Shown: positions 54,741-62,947 of the stretch, in pieces
Layout of the letters: each line of letters opens with the position of its first letter
How positions within the stretch are numbered: the first letter of the stretch is position 1
Source of the DNA: Wenyingzhuangia marina
Lineage (GTDB): Bacteria > Bacteroidota > Bacteroidia > Flavobacteriales > Flavobacteriaceae
Direction: 5' to 3'
NCBI RefSeq assembly: GCF_900130035.1
Contig: NZ_FQXQ01000001.1
Coordinates: 744,001 to 808,000, forward strand
DNA: 64,000 nt
Program-made: the position numbers and the translations under genes
The notes under the pieces: model-generated
Told to the model about the DNA's origin: nothing
What the model saw: the letters and a program-made list of their open reading frames with translations, nothing else
The model's database searches: none

Positions 54741-54759
54741 GATTCCCGCCCTAGGTACA
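54741..54759 (+). repeat. Right attachment site (attR core)
   Basis: GATTCCCGCCCTAGGTACA, identical to 47201-47219 in tRNA-Leu. No other tRNA sequence precedes it, so it is the duplicated target end left by integration. Confidence 0.9.
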
Positions 54760-54791
54760 AAGCCCAACTCAAATGAGTTGGGCTTTTTTTA
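54759..54791 (+). terminator. Original tRNA-Leu terminator, displaced
   Basis: Hairpin AAAGCCCAACTCA / TGAGTTGGGCTTT with a T-run, directly after the right att copy, the expected spot for the tRNA terminator before integration. Confidence 0.85.
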
Positions 54792-54879
54792 TGCAACTTA
54801 TTTATATGATTATTTATACCGTGTATCTTTTTGTATTTCTTAATTTAGGAGGTATAAAATAAATTTATCATAAAAACAT

Positions 54880-54895
54880 ACCAGTACATACTAGT
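54880..54895. promoter_or_regulatory. Candidate operator before the galactose regulator
   Basis: Imperfect palindrome ACCAGTACATACTAGT (12 of 16 positions symmetric), close to AraR-like GntR operators with GTAC-centred half-sites. It lies 18 bp before the regulator ATG. A TATATTTG -7-like box follows at 54902 but is too close to the ATG for a normal leader. Confidence 0.35.
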
Positions 54896-54913
54896 TTTTG
54901 TTATATTTGTGTT

Positions 54914-55912
54914 ATGAATCTTGAACCCGTAAAAAGACAGATAGGAATTCCTAAGTATAAGCAGATTATAAAGTCTGTAGAAAACGCCATTACTAAAAAA
55001 GAAATGGTAAAAGGAGATAAATTACCATCTATTAGTCATATTCAAAAAGTGAATAAGGTTTCTAGGGACACTGTACTAACTGCTTTAAATGAATTAAAAA
55101 CAAGAGGTATTGTACAGTCTATTGCCGGTAAAGGATATTATGTTTTATCAGAAAATATAGAGGTAGAGAAAAAAGTCTTTTTGTTGTTTGATGAATTAAA
55201 CGGATTTAAAGAGGAATTGTATAACTCGTTTTTAAGCAATTTAGAAGAGAATACAAATGTTGATATCTATTTCCACCATTTTAACCATACGGTTTTTAGT
55301 AAGTTGATTTATGACAATATTGGGAGTTATAATTCTTATATTATCATGCCAGCGAATTTAAAAAACACACTCCAAGTAATTGAAAAATTACCGAAAGAGA
55401 AGGTTTATATTTTAGATCAAATGCATCCGGAACTTTCTTCATATGCTGCTATTTATCAAAATTTTGAAAAAGATATTTATACTAACTTAATTAAAGGTTT
55501 GCCTCTGATTAAAAAGTATAAAAAGTTGATTTTATTGTTTGATGAAAAAATTCAGCCTTCAGGAATGTTAACTGGCTTTCAACTTTTTTGTAATGAAAAA
55601 AATATAAAAAGTGAAGTCATTAATTCTTTACAAGATAGAGTGCTGCAAAAAGGAGAGGCGTATATTATTCCTGATGATAAAAATTTAATCAGTATTATAA
55701 AAAAAAATAGAGAACAGGGATTAAAAATTTCTGAAGACATAGGGATAATATTATACAATGAAACGTTGCTTAAAGAAGTTGTAGAAGGTGGAATTACCAC
55801 TATTTCTACGGATTTTAATGAAATGGGTAAACGTTTGGCTCAAATGATTAATTATAAAGAACAAACACAAGTAGAGAACACAAACCGTCTTATTCTAAGA
55901 CAATCACTATAA
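54914..55912 (+). CDS. GntR-family regulator with sugar-binding-like domain
   Basis: Transcription factor of 332 residues. The GntR winged helix occupies about residues 15-80 (IKSVENAITKKEMVKGDKLPSISHIQKVNKVSRDTVLTALNELKTRGIVQSIAGKGYYV). The remaining 250 residues resemble a LacI/periplasmic-binding-protein effector domain, as in AraR. It heads the galM-galK-galT cluster (11 bp to galM), so it probably senses galactose or a related sugar and controls the cluster and perhaps the GH43 gene. The effector is inferred. Confidence 0.87.
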   Translation: MNLEPVKRQIGIPKYKQIIKSVENAITKKEMVKGDKLPSISHIQKVNKVSRDTVLTALNELKTRGIVQSIAGKGYYVLSENIEVEKKVFLLFDELNGFKEELYNSFLSNLEENTNVDIYFHHFNHTVFSKLIYDNIGSYNSYIIMPANLKNTLQVIEKLPKEKVYILDQMHPELSSYAAIYQNFEKDIYTNLIKGLPLIKKYKKLILLFDEKIQPSGMLTGFQLFCNEKNIKSEVINSLQDRVLQKGEAYIIPDDKNLISIIKKNREQGLKISEDIGIILYNETLLKEVVEGGITTISTDFNEMGKRLAQMINYKEQTQVENTNRLILRQSL

Positions 55913-55923
55913 AATTATTAACA

Positions 55924-56814
55924 GTGTATAAAATCAATAAATTACAAGAAAATGGACTTAACTATATAGAAATAGTTGAGGACGATTATATTTCTTCTGC
56001 AAAAATATGTTTAGACAGAGGAGGAGCTTTAGAAACGTTGACTTTAAATCGTCAGTCAGTTATTGTAGACTTACATCCGTTAGACTATAAAAACACTTAT
56101 GCTTCTTCAATTTTATTTCCTTTTGCGAACAGAATTAAAGATGGAAAGTATACGTATAAAGATGTAAAGTATCAATTTGATTGTAATGAAGTAAATAACA
56201 ACAATGCTTTACATGGTTTGGTGTATAATAAATCTTTTGTAGTAGTAGATTCTGAAATTTCTGACGAAGATGCTTCTGTTACGATGGTTTATACAGCATC
56301 AACTAGAAATAAAGCATTTCCATACTTATTTACCATCGCTTTAAAATTTACTTTAACAGATAATAGTCTTGATTTACATGTAGAAGTGGATAATAATGAT
56401 ATCAATTCTTTTCCATTCACCATTGGGTGGCATCCTTATTTTTTAAGTGATGACTTGTATAATAGTACATTAAACTTTACTGTAGCTAAAACAATTGAGT
56501 TTGATGAAAGAATGATTACAAAAAATGTAATTGAAGGAGAATTGGAAATGCCAATTGAAATTAAAGATCAGCAATTAGATAATTGTTATGCTTTGAGTGA
56601 TGGTAAAGTAGTATTTAATACTCCTAAATATAAAATGACCATTGATACATCGGGGGATGAAAATTTCTTTCAAATGTACACGCCACCAAAAGAAAATGTA
56701 ATTGCATTGGAGCCAGTAACTGGAGTTTCTGATAGCTTTAATAATAAGTTGGGATTACAAGAATTAAAAGCGGCTGATAAGTACGAAATCAATTGGACGG
56801 TTACTGTAGAATAG
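55924..56814 (+). CDS. galM: Aldose 1-epimerase family protein (galactose mutarotase-like)
   Basis: Cytosolic mutarotase-fold enzyme of 296 residues that interconverts alpha- and beta-galactose for galactokinase. Beta-sandwich features include SSILFPFANRIKDGKY (substrate Arg), NALHGLVYNKSF (His), FPFTIGWHPYFL (catalytic His) and EPVTGVSDSFNNKLG (catalytic Glu). The ATG-less start here is GTG at 55924 (coding MYKINKL); the next codons offer no better choice. It begins 11 bp after the regulator. It is shorter than E. coli GalM and could be the related glucose-6-phosphate or uncharacterised epimerase type. Confidence 0.85.
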   Translation: MYKINKLQENGLNYIEIVEDDYISSAKICLDRGGALETLTLNRQSVIVDLHPLDYKNTYASSILFPFANRIKDGKYTYKDVKYQFDCNEVNNNNALHGLVYNKSFVVVDSEISDEDASVTMVYTASTRNKAFPYLFTIALKFTLTDNSLDLHVEVDNNDINSFPFTIGWHPYFLSDDLYNSTLNFTVAKTIEFDERMITKNVIEGELEMPIEIKDQQLDNCYALSDGKVVFNTPKYKMTIDTSGDENFFQMYTPPKENVIALEPVTGVSDSFNNKLGLQELKAADKYEINWTVTVE

Positions 56815-56849
56815 TTAAAATAAATCATACTTAACTTTTTAATCAATAG

Positions 56850-56861
56850 TTAAGTACTTAA
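56850..56861. promoter_or_regulatory. Short palindrome upstream of galK
   Basis: Perfect 12-bp palindrome TTAAGTACTTAA in the 69-bp galM-galK gap, centred on AGTACT and 22 bp before the galK ATG. It may be a regulator half-site pair; low confidence because it is short and AT-rich. Confidence 0.25.
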
Positions 56862-56883
56862 TAATGTTTAAATTCATAAAAAC

Positions 56884-58029
56884 ATGGATACTAAATTAGT
56901 AAAAAAAGTAACAGATAGCTTTGCTAAAAATTTCACATCAGAGCCTGTACTTATTTATTCACCAGGTCGTATTAACCTAATTGGAGAGCATACGGATTAC
57001 AATGCAGGATTTGTTTTTCCAGCAGCTATTGATAAAGGAATTGTAGCGGCTATTCAAAAAAGTGATAAAAATGTTTCTACTGCTATTGCGATAGATATGA
57101 ATGAAACTTATCAATTTGATACTGAGAATTTAGATACTTCTAACTTATCAGGATGGAATAGTTATGTAGTTGGTGTTGTTGCCGAAACTCAAAAATTAGG
57201 AAAAAAAGTAGGAAATTTTGATATCGTATTTGGTGGTAATATTCCTGATGGAGCTGGAATGTCATCGTCTGCAGCTTTAGAAAACAGTGTGGTTTTTGGA
57301 ATTAATGAGCTGTTTAATTTAAACTTAACCAAATATCAAATGATTTTAATTTCTCAAGCTGCCGAACATAATTATGTTGGGGTAAAATGTGGAATTATGG
57401 ATCAATACGCAAGTATGTTTGGTATTGAAAACAGTGCTTTGTTATTAGATTGTAGAACTGCTCAAGCAGAACCTTTTACTATTGATTTTAAAGATTATCA
57501 ATTGTTGTTGTTTAACACCAATGTAAAACATAAATTATCTGATAGTGCTTATAATGACAGACGTGCTGTGTGTGAAAAAACGGCTGAAATGTTAGGAATA
57601 GAGGCGTTAAGAGATGCTACTATTGTTGATTTAGATAAGGTAAAAGAGCAATTGTCTGAAGAAGATTATCAAAAAGTATTATATGTAGTGCAAGAAAATG
57701 CAAGAGCTGAGGCTGCTGCGATTGCTATTAAAAGTGATGATTTAGTAAGTTTAGGGAAATTGATTTATGGTTCTCATAACGGATTACAACATCAATATAA
57801 AGTAAGTTGTGATGAGTTGGACTTTTTGGTAGACATGGCAAAAGAAAACTCAGATGTTCTTGGGGCAAGAATGATGGGTGGTGGTTTTGGTGGTTGTACC
57901 ATTAATTTGATCAAAAAAACAGCTGTAGAAGATTTTAAGAAAACAGCTATTGAAGCATATACAAAAAAATTCGGTCATGAATGTTCTCCTTATGAGGTAG
58001 CATTATCCGATGGAACAAAATTAATCTAA
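56884..58029 (+). CDS. galK: Galactokinase
   Basis: GHMP kinase phosphorylating alpha-galactose to galactose-1-phosphate, 381 residues. The galactose-binding motif RINLIGEHTDYNAGFVFPAAI is near residue 30. The ATP loop is GGNIPDGAGMSSSAAL (about 120), with KCGIMDQYASMFG carrying the catalytic Asp, and motif 3 GARMMGGGFGGCTINL. It lies between galM and galT (19 bp gap), so the Leloir steps follow in order. Confidence 0.97.
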   Translation: MDTKLVKKVTDSFAKNFTSEPVLIYSPGRINLIGEHTDYNAGFVFPAAIDKGIVAAIQKSDKNVSTAIAIDMNETYQFDTENLDTSNLSGWNSYVVGVVAETQKLGKKVGNFDIVFGGNIPDGAGMSSSAALENSVVFGINELFNLNLTKYQMILISQAAEHNYVGVKCGIMDQYASMFGIENSALLLDCRTAQAEPFTIDFKDYQLLLFNTNVKHKLSDSAYNDRRAVCEKTAEMLGIEALRDATIVDLDKVKEQLSEEDYQKVLYVVQENARAEAAAIAIKSDDLVSLGKLIYGSHNGLQHQYKVSCDELDFLVDMAKENSDVLGARMMGGGFGGCTINLIKKTAVEDFKKTAIEAYTKKFGHECSPYEVALSDGTKLI

Positions 58030-58048
58030 TCAAGAAAAACAATATATC

Positions 58049-59071
58049 ATGGATAAGCATTTAGAAGATTATTCACATAAAAGATTTAATATTTTAACCG
58101 GAGAATGGGTGTTGGTCTCTCCGCACAGATCTAAACGTCCTTGGCAAGGTCAAAATGAAGCAGTAAATAACGAAAAGAGACCTGAATATGACGAGTCTTG
58201 TTATTTATGTGCAGGGAATACAAGAATTAGTGGTGATGTAAATCCTAAATATACAGGAACCTATGTTTTTACTAATGATTTTGCTGCTTTACAAAGTGAT
58301 TCACCATCTTTTAAAGTAAACGATGGTTTGTTACAAGCAGAAAGTGAAACAGGTATTTGTAAAGTAATTTGTTTTAGTCCAGATCACTCAAAAAGTTTGG
58401 CTGATATGGATGTTCCAGGGATTACACAGGTTGTAAAAACTTGGCAAAAAGAGTACAAGGAAATTGGAGCAAATGATGCAATTAAATATGTACAAATTTT
58501 TGAAAACAAAGGAGCGGTAATGGGATGTAGTAATCCGCATCCACACGGGCAAATTTGGTCTCAATCTAGTTTGCCAAATGAGGTTTCTAAAAAAGATACT
58601 ACTCAAAAAGCATACTTTGCTGATAAAAAATCTAGTTTGTTAGGAGATTATTTAAAGCAAGAATTGAACGGAGACAGAGAACGTATTATTTTTGAAAATG
58701 ATGCATTTGTAGTCTTAATTCCTTTCTGGGCAGTTTGGCCTTTTGAAGCGATGATTGCACCAAAAAATAAACAAAATAGTATATTGGATATGACAGAAAA
58801 AGAAGCGGAATTATATGCTGAAGCAATTTCTGTTTTGACAAAAGTGTACGATAAATTATTCAATACTTCTTTTCCGTATTCTAGTGGAATTCATCAAGCT
58901 CCTACCGATGGAGGAGACAATGCTCATTGGCATTGGCACATGAGTTTTTATCCACCTTTATTAAGAAGTGCAACGGTTAAAAAATTTATGGTAGGTTACG
59001 AAATGTTTGGAACCCCACAACGTGATATTACTGCCGAAGGTGCTGCGCAAAGATTGAGAGATTTGTTGTAG
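58049..59071 (+). CDS. galT: Galactose-1-phosphate uridylyltransferase
   Basis: HIT-superfamily enzyme exchanging UMP between UDP-glucose and galactose-1-phosphate, 340 residues. The zinc-type site CYLCAGNTRISGDVNPKY has two Cys, and the active-site HPH is in GCSNPHPHGQIWS (about residue 165). The second HxHxH is AHWHWHMSFYPP near 295. No UDP-galactose 4-epimerase gene lies in the window. It is convergent with the GH43 gene across a bidirectional terminator. Confidence 0.96.
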   Translation: MDKHLEDYSHKRFNILTGEWVLVSPHRSKRPWQGQNEAVNNEKRPEYDESCYLCAGNTRISGDVNPKYTGTYVFTNDFAALQSDSPSFKVNDGLLQAESETGICKVICFSPDHSKSLADMDVPGITQVVKTWQKEYKEIGANDAIKYVQIFENKGAVMGCSNPHPHGQIWSQSSLPNEVSKKDTTQKAYFADKKSSLLGDYLKQELNGDRERIIFENDAFVVLIPFWAVWPFEAMIAPKNKQNSILDMTEKEAELYAEAISVLTKVYDKLFNTSFPYSSGIHQAPTDGGDNAHWHWHMSFYPPLLRSATVKKFMVGYEMFGTPQRDITAEGAAQRLRDLL

Positions 59072-59093
59072 ATAAAAATATTTCAGTAAAATT

Positions 59094-59130
59094 AAAACCC
59101 ACTCAAGATTTGTTTTGAGTGGTTTTTTTT
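59094..59130. terminator. Bidirectional terminator (galT / GH43 gene)
   Basis: Arms AACCCACTCAA and TTGAGTGGTT flanked by an A-rich left side and a long T-run on the right, between convergent genes. Confidence 0.88.
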
Positions 59131-59154
59131 TATAAATAGTGATATGTAGATTAA

Positions 59155-62100
59155 TTATTTTATAAAGTATTTTTTTACTGACAAAGCTCCATTTTCATAA
59201 GTGTCTCTAATGATATATATACCTGTTTTTAGGTTTTGAATGTTCTTTCCTATATAAATGCCCAAAAAGTTATAAACATCTCTGTCAATTCTTTTTAAAT
59301 TCTGTTGATTAAGTTGATCATCAATGCTTAAATCATTTGGATTTTCATGATCTAAAAATATAGGATTAATTCCTTTTTGACTTGGCGTAACTTGAACAAT
59401 CGCACCATTTTCGTCAAAAGTTAATGGATCTATACAAACTTCTCGATGAGTCCCAGGGTCTGCATTGATATAGTTTTTGTTAATACGATGATATACGATA
59501 TACCATTCATCTTTACCAGGGATTTTAATGGTTGAGTTGTGCCCTGTACCGTATAGTTTATTTGTAGAATCTTGATTAATTACAATAGGCTGGTTTGCAA
59601 CGTTGATAGGGCCTGTAGGTGATGTTGAGGTTCCATAGGCTACATGATAATTTGCAGATCCTGTATCATCAACTGACCATAAAAAGTAATAAATTCCTTC
59701 TCTATAAAAAACATGTGCTCCTTCTCTATAGGCATGTGTGTTTAGATTTCCTCCAGAAGGAGTGATTACCTGAGTAGTGTTTGGTTTTATAGAAATCATA
59801 TCATCATTAAGCTCAGAAACAGCCATAAATCCATTACCCCAATACAGATAATCTTTACCTGAAATAGGATCATTAAAAATATCTCCATCAATTATTTGTC
59901 CACCAGTACCGGAAGGTGTCTCAGATATTAAAGGAGTTCCAGAGTCAGTAAAAGGACCTAGTGGATCATCTGAAACTGCTACCCCAATTTTTTTATTACT
60001 TCCAGTATTACCACTATAGTAATAGTAGTATTTGTAAGTGTTGTTTACTTTCTTTTCAATAATTGATGGTGCCCAAGCATTTCCAAAAGCCCATGATACT
60101 TGGTTGGTACTTAAATCTAAGATGGTTCCTTCGTCTGTCCAATTTACTAAGTCTGGTGAAGAAAATACGTTAAAAGAACTGCTTCCCCAGCCTGGGAATC
60201 CATCAGTTGTTGGATATATATAAAAACGTCCAGTTTTTTCGGAATACATAATGTCTGGATCTGCATGGAAATCTGGTAAAACAGGATTGGCATGGATGTT
60301 TACATATACAGAATAGATGTTAGTATTACCGTTTTGTTTAAAAGTATAATTGATAGCTCCATTACTGAAATCTTGAGGTCCTTGAGGTAGTATTTCAGTT
60401 CCTGGAGAAGCATATAATTCAGGATCAAAATTGGCAATATCAATACCATAGCGCGTTGATATATTAATGGTTTTATTTGTGTTATTGACGTTAAATCCAT
60501 CTTTTTTAATCATTGTATTTCTAGCTCCTTGAGGGGTAGAGGATAAAGCGTTACTAGGCCATTTTTGTGTAAGTCTTTTGGCTTCCTCATTTGAAATAGA
60601 GATGGTAGTTCCATGGCGAGCATTGATATTGTAGTTATCTTTTGCAAATGTAAAATCGTTAAGATTAGGAGAAGTACAGTATTGATAATGTCCACTAGTG
60701 TAACAATCGTACATTAGTACCCAGTCACTTGTGTTGATTAGTCTAAAAACTCCAGATCCTTCAACGGCTTTATTGGTTTGTTGTAGTCTTGGAGAGGGTT
60801 CGCTCCATTGAGATCCAGGCTCTTGACCAGAAGAAGAGGTTAATGTTGGTGAGGTTACTTTACTAATACCTCCTAGAGATTCATTTTTAAAAAACATATG
60901 ATATAAACCATCTATTTCGTTGTAAACAATATCTCCATCAATAGTAGCTGTCCCTCTGTCAAAAAGAATCTTAGGTTCTCCTATTAAATCGGTAAAATCT
61001 TCATTTGCATAACAATAATATATCTTGTCGTAAGATGCATTTGGCCCATTGTCAAATAATGAAAAATAAACCATATATTTTTTTTCTATGGGGTCATAAA
61101 TGGTTTGTGGAGCCCAAACACGCAACACATTTGACCATGTTGATGGAAATTTAGTAGGAAAGTGAACAGTTGAATGTGTCCAGTTAACTAAATCATTAGA
61201 TCTTAACAAAACCATTCCTCTATTGCTACTCCAACCTTCACCAGACTTCATGTCTGTAACAACCATGTAAAATGTGTTTCCGTCTTCTCCTCTTAAGATA
61301 TGAGGGTCACGAACTCCTTTTTTAATAGATATAGTATCTGAATTAATAATGGGTTGTCCGTTGTTTAAAGGAGTATAATCGTATCCATCGTTACTTACAG
61401 CAAAACGAATTTGTTCTCCATAAGCATCATTTCCAGTGAAATATGAAAATAAATAAGCAGATCTATTCTCTTTTTCAGCAATTGAAACATTAAAATTTTT
61501 GTTTGCTTTTTCATCTCCTTTGATGATTGTAGCAGTTAAAACCACGTCTTGTTTACCACTTTCCGTTTCTGATAGTTTTAATACTTTACCAGTATTGCTT
61601 ATAAATTCAGGATGGCTTGATGTCCATACTATTTTTGTTCCTTCTTTTGTGGTAATAGGTAAGTAAATGTTACTTCGGATATTGTTGACATTACCTTTTA
61701 TAGATAGCTCCTCTAGGTCTTTTTGAACACTTTCTGCATCGGAAAGCAGAGGTAATATAGTAACTTCTATTTGTTTTGTTTGTGTGTCATTGTTATATTC
61801 TAAAGTTGCAGTTAGTGTAGCCTTTATAGCATTAGAGCCAATCTCAGGTCTAGTAATTTGACCGTTGTTTGTTATTACGTTAGGGTTTGAAGAGATCCAT
61901 GTGATCTTAATGTTTTCTCCAATTGTTGAGGGTAAAAATAGATTAGTATTTACTGAATTCGCATTGGGAATTTCTAAAGTATTTAAAGCTTCTGTTAATA
62001 TTTCTTGATTTAATACCCCATTTAAAGGAGTTAATTCGTTTGTTAATGATAATATTTCAGAAGTTGTTAAAGCTCCCTGATAAATAATAAAGTTATCATA

Positions 62101-62742
62101 TTTGGCTTTTTTTAAGTATTGGTCATTTTGGTAACAGGATTTTCCTAAAAAATTAAAACTAGTTGATCCTAATTCGTTAGGATTAATGGTTATTTCTCCT
62201 TCGGATTTAAGTTCTCCATTGATATAAATTTTACCAATTCCATTAAGTTGTGTGTACGTAAGATTAATCCATACTCCTTTTGGAAGTTGATTTTGAATGC
62301 TAACAGTAGATTCTGCCCTGTAATTGGTTTTAGAAATAGTATATCGTGAGTTTTTAGAACCAAAGAAAATATTTCCGTTTGATGTTAATGCCATGTTTGT
62401 AGAGTTGGCAAAGGTCCATACAAAATTACCATTACCATTAATATCATAATCGTTGGCTATCATCATGTTTGTGGAAACGCTAAAATTCTCTAATTGAGAA
62501 ATAATAGAACCAAAGCTTGATCCAAAATCAAAATATCCATCATCATTTCCAAGGGATAAAACTCCTAGGTTATTATATGAGATTAAGGTTGCACCATTGT
62601 TTAAAGTTCCTTGATAGTTTCCTGAGGTATCTTGAGTAGTGTCAAAATCATATTTTGCTAATATTGATGCTGTTTGAGCATTTAATATTGATGTAAATAA
62701 TAAAGCAGCTAATATAATTTTATTTAAAAGTCGTTTTTTCAT
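59155..62742 (-). CDS. T9SS-secreted protein with two GH43 glycosidase domains
   Basis: Large secreted glycosidase of 1195 residues. Order: signal peptide (1-22, ending LNAQ); LamG-like jelly-roll (about 25-235); two 'atrophied' bacterial Ig repeats (about 245-335 and 340-430, each with ITWISSNPNVI-like cores); first GH43 five-blade propeller (about 430-730, base Asp in GVRDPHILR, acid Glu in KAVEGSGVFRL); a linker; second GH43 (about 830-1125, ADPDIMYSEKTGRFY, REGAHVFYREGIYYFLWS); and a C-terminal T9SS-like sorting segment ending VKKYFIK. It probably releases arabinose or galactose side chains from plant or algal polymers, which fits the convergent galactose genes. Confidence 0.9.
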   Translation of the reverse strand: MKKRLLNKIILAALLFTSILNAQTASILAKYDFDTTQDTSGNYQGTLNNGATLISYNNLGVLSLGNDDGYFDFGSSFGSIISQLENFSVSTNMMIANDYDINGNGNFVWTFANSTNMALTSNGNIFFGSKNSRYTISKTNYRAESTVSIQNQLPKGVWINLTYTQLNGIGKIYINGELKSEGEITINPNELGSTSFNFLGKSCYQNDQYLKKAKYDNFIIYQGALTTSEILSLTNELTPLNGVLNQEILTEALNTLEIPNANSVNTNLFLPSTIGENIKITWISSNPNVITNNGQITRPEIGSNAIKATLTATLEYNNDTQTKQIEVTILPLLSDAESVQKDLEELSIKGNVNNIRSNIYLPITTKEGTKIVWTSSHPEFISNTGKVLKLSETESGKQDVVLTATIIKGDEKANKNFNVSIAEKENRSAYLFSYFTGNDAYGEQIRFAVSNDGYDYTPLNNGQPIINSDTISIKKGVRDPHILRGEDGNTFYMVVTDMKSGEGWSSNRGMVLLRSNDLVNWTHSTVHFPTKFPSTWSNVLRVWAPQTIYDPIEKKYMVYFSLFDNGPNASYDKIYYCYANEDFTDLIGEPKILFDRGTATIDGDIVYNEIDGLYHMFFKNESLGGISKVTSPTLTSSSGQEPGSQWSEPSPRLQQTNKAVEGSGVFRLINTSDWVLMYDCYTSGHYQYCTSPNLNDFTFAKDNYNINARHGTTISISNEEAKRLTQKWPSNALSSTPQGARNTMIKKDGFNVNNTNKTINISTRYGIDIANFDPELYASPGTEILPQGPQDFSNGAINYTFKQNGNTNIYSVYVNIHANPVLPDFHADPDIMYSEKTGRFYIYPTTDGFPGWGSSSFNVFSSPDLVNWTDEGTILDLSTNQVSWAFGNAWAPSIIEKKVNNTYKYYYYYSGNTGSNKKIGVAVSDDPLGPFTDSGTPLISETPSGTGGQIIDGDIFNDPISGKDYLYWGNGFMAVSELNDDMISIKPNTTQVITPSGGNLNTHAYREGAHVFYREGIYYFLWSVDDTGSANYHVAYGTSTSPTGPINVANQPIVINQDSTNKLYGTGHNSTIKIPGKDEWYIVYHRINKNYINADPGTHREVCIDPLTFDENGAIVQVTPSQKGINPIFLDHENPNDLSIDDQLNQQNLKRIDRDVYNFLGIYIGKNIQNLKTGIYIIRDTYENGALSVKKYFIK

Positions 62743-62907
62743 TAATCCTACATAGTTATAAAATACTAAAATAAGACATAGTTAGAGACAGAAGAGTACT
62801 TAAATAGGATAAAAAAGGTAGTAAAACAATATTCTTTAAATAAAACTAACAAATGTTATGTTGAATGTTGTTTTTATTGAGTAAGTTATTGATATTATAA
62901 AAAACAT
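62743..62907. other. Short gap between GH43 and acs genes
   Basis: AT-rich, with no ORF. It ends at the acs terminator. No clear TAnnTTTG box for the GH43 gene was found. Confidence 0.35.
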
Positions 62908-62940
62908 AAAAAATCCCAACTCATTGAGTTGGGATTTTTT
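62908..62940 (-). terminator. Intrinsic terminator after acs
   Basis: Hairpin AAAAATCCCAACTCA / TGAGTTGGGATTTTT. Read on the minus strand it ends in a U-run 8 bp after the acs stop. Confidence 0.88.
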
Positions 62941-62947
62941 ATGTTTT

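Larger units (their letters stand above)
47201..54759. mobile_element. Integrative element of about 7.5 kb in tRNA-Leu carrying a type IIG RM system
   Basis: The region is bounded by the 19-bp direct repeat of the tRNA-Leu end. It contains an apparently intact tyrosine recombinase gene at the right end, an excisionase-like HTH gene, a Rep-like gene, a restriction-modification gene and one small unknown gene. Four of five genes are on the minus strand. No structural phage genes, relaxase or mobilisation genes are visible, so it is a minimal integrative element, perhaps a satellite or plasmid-like island relying on a helper for transfer. Flanking genes (prs-rplY left, galactose genes right) are ordinary chromosome. 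Confidence 0.85.
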
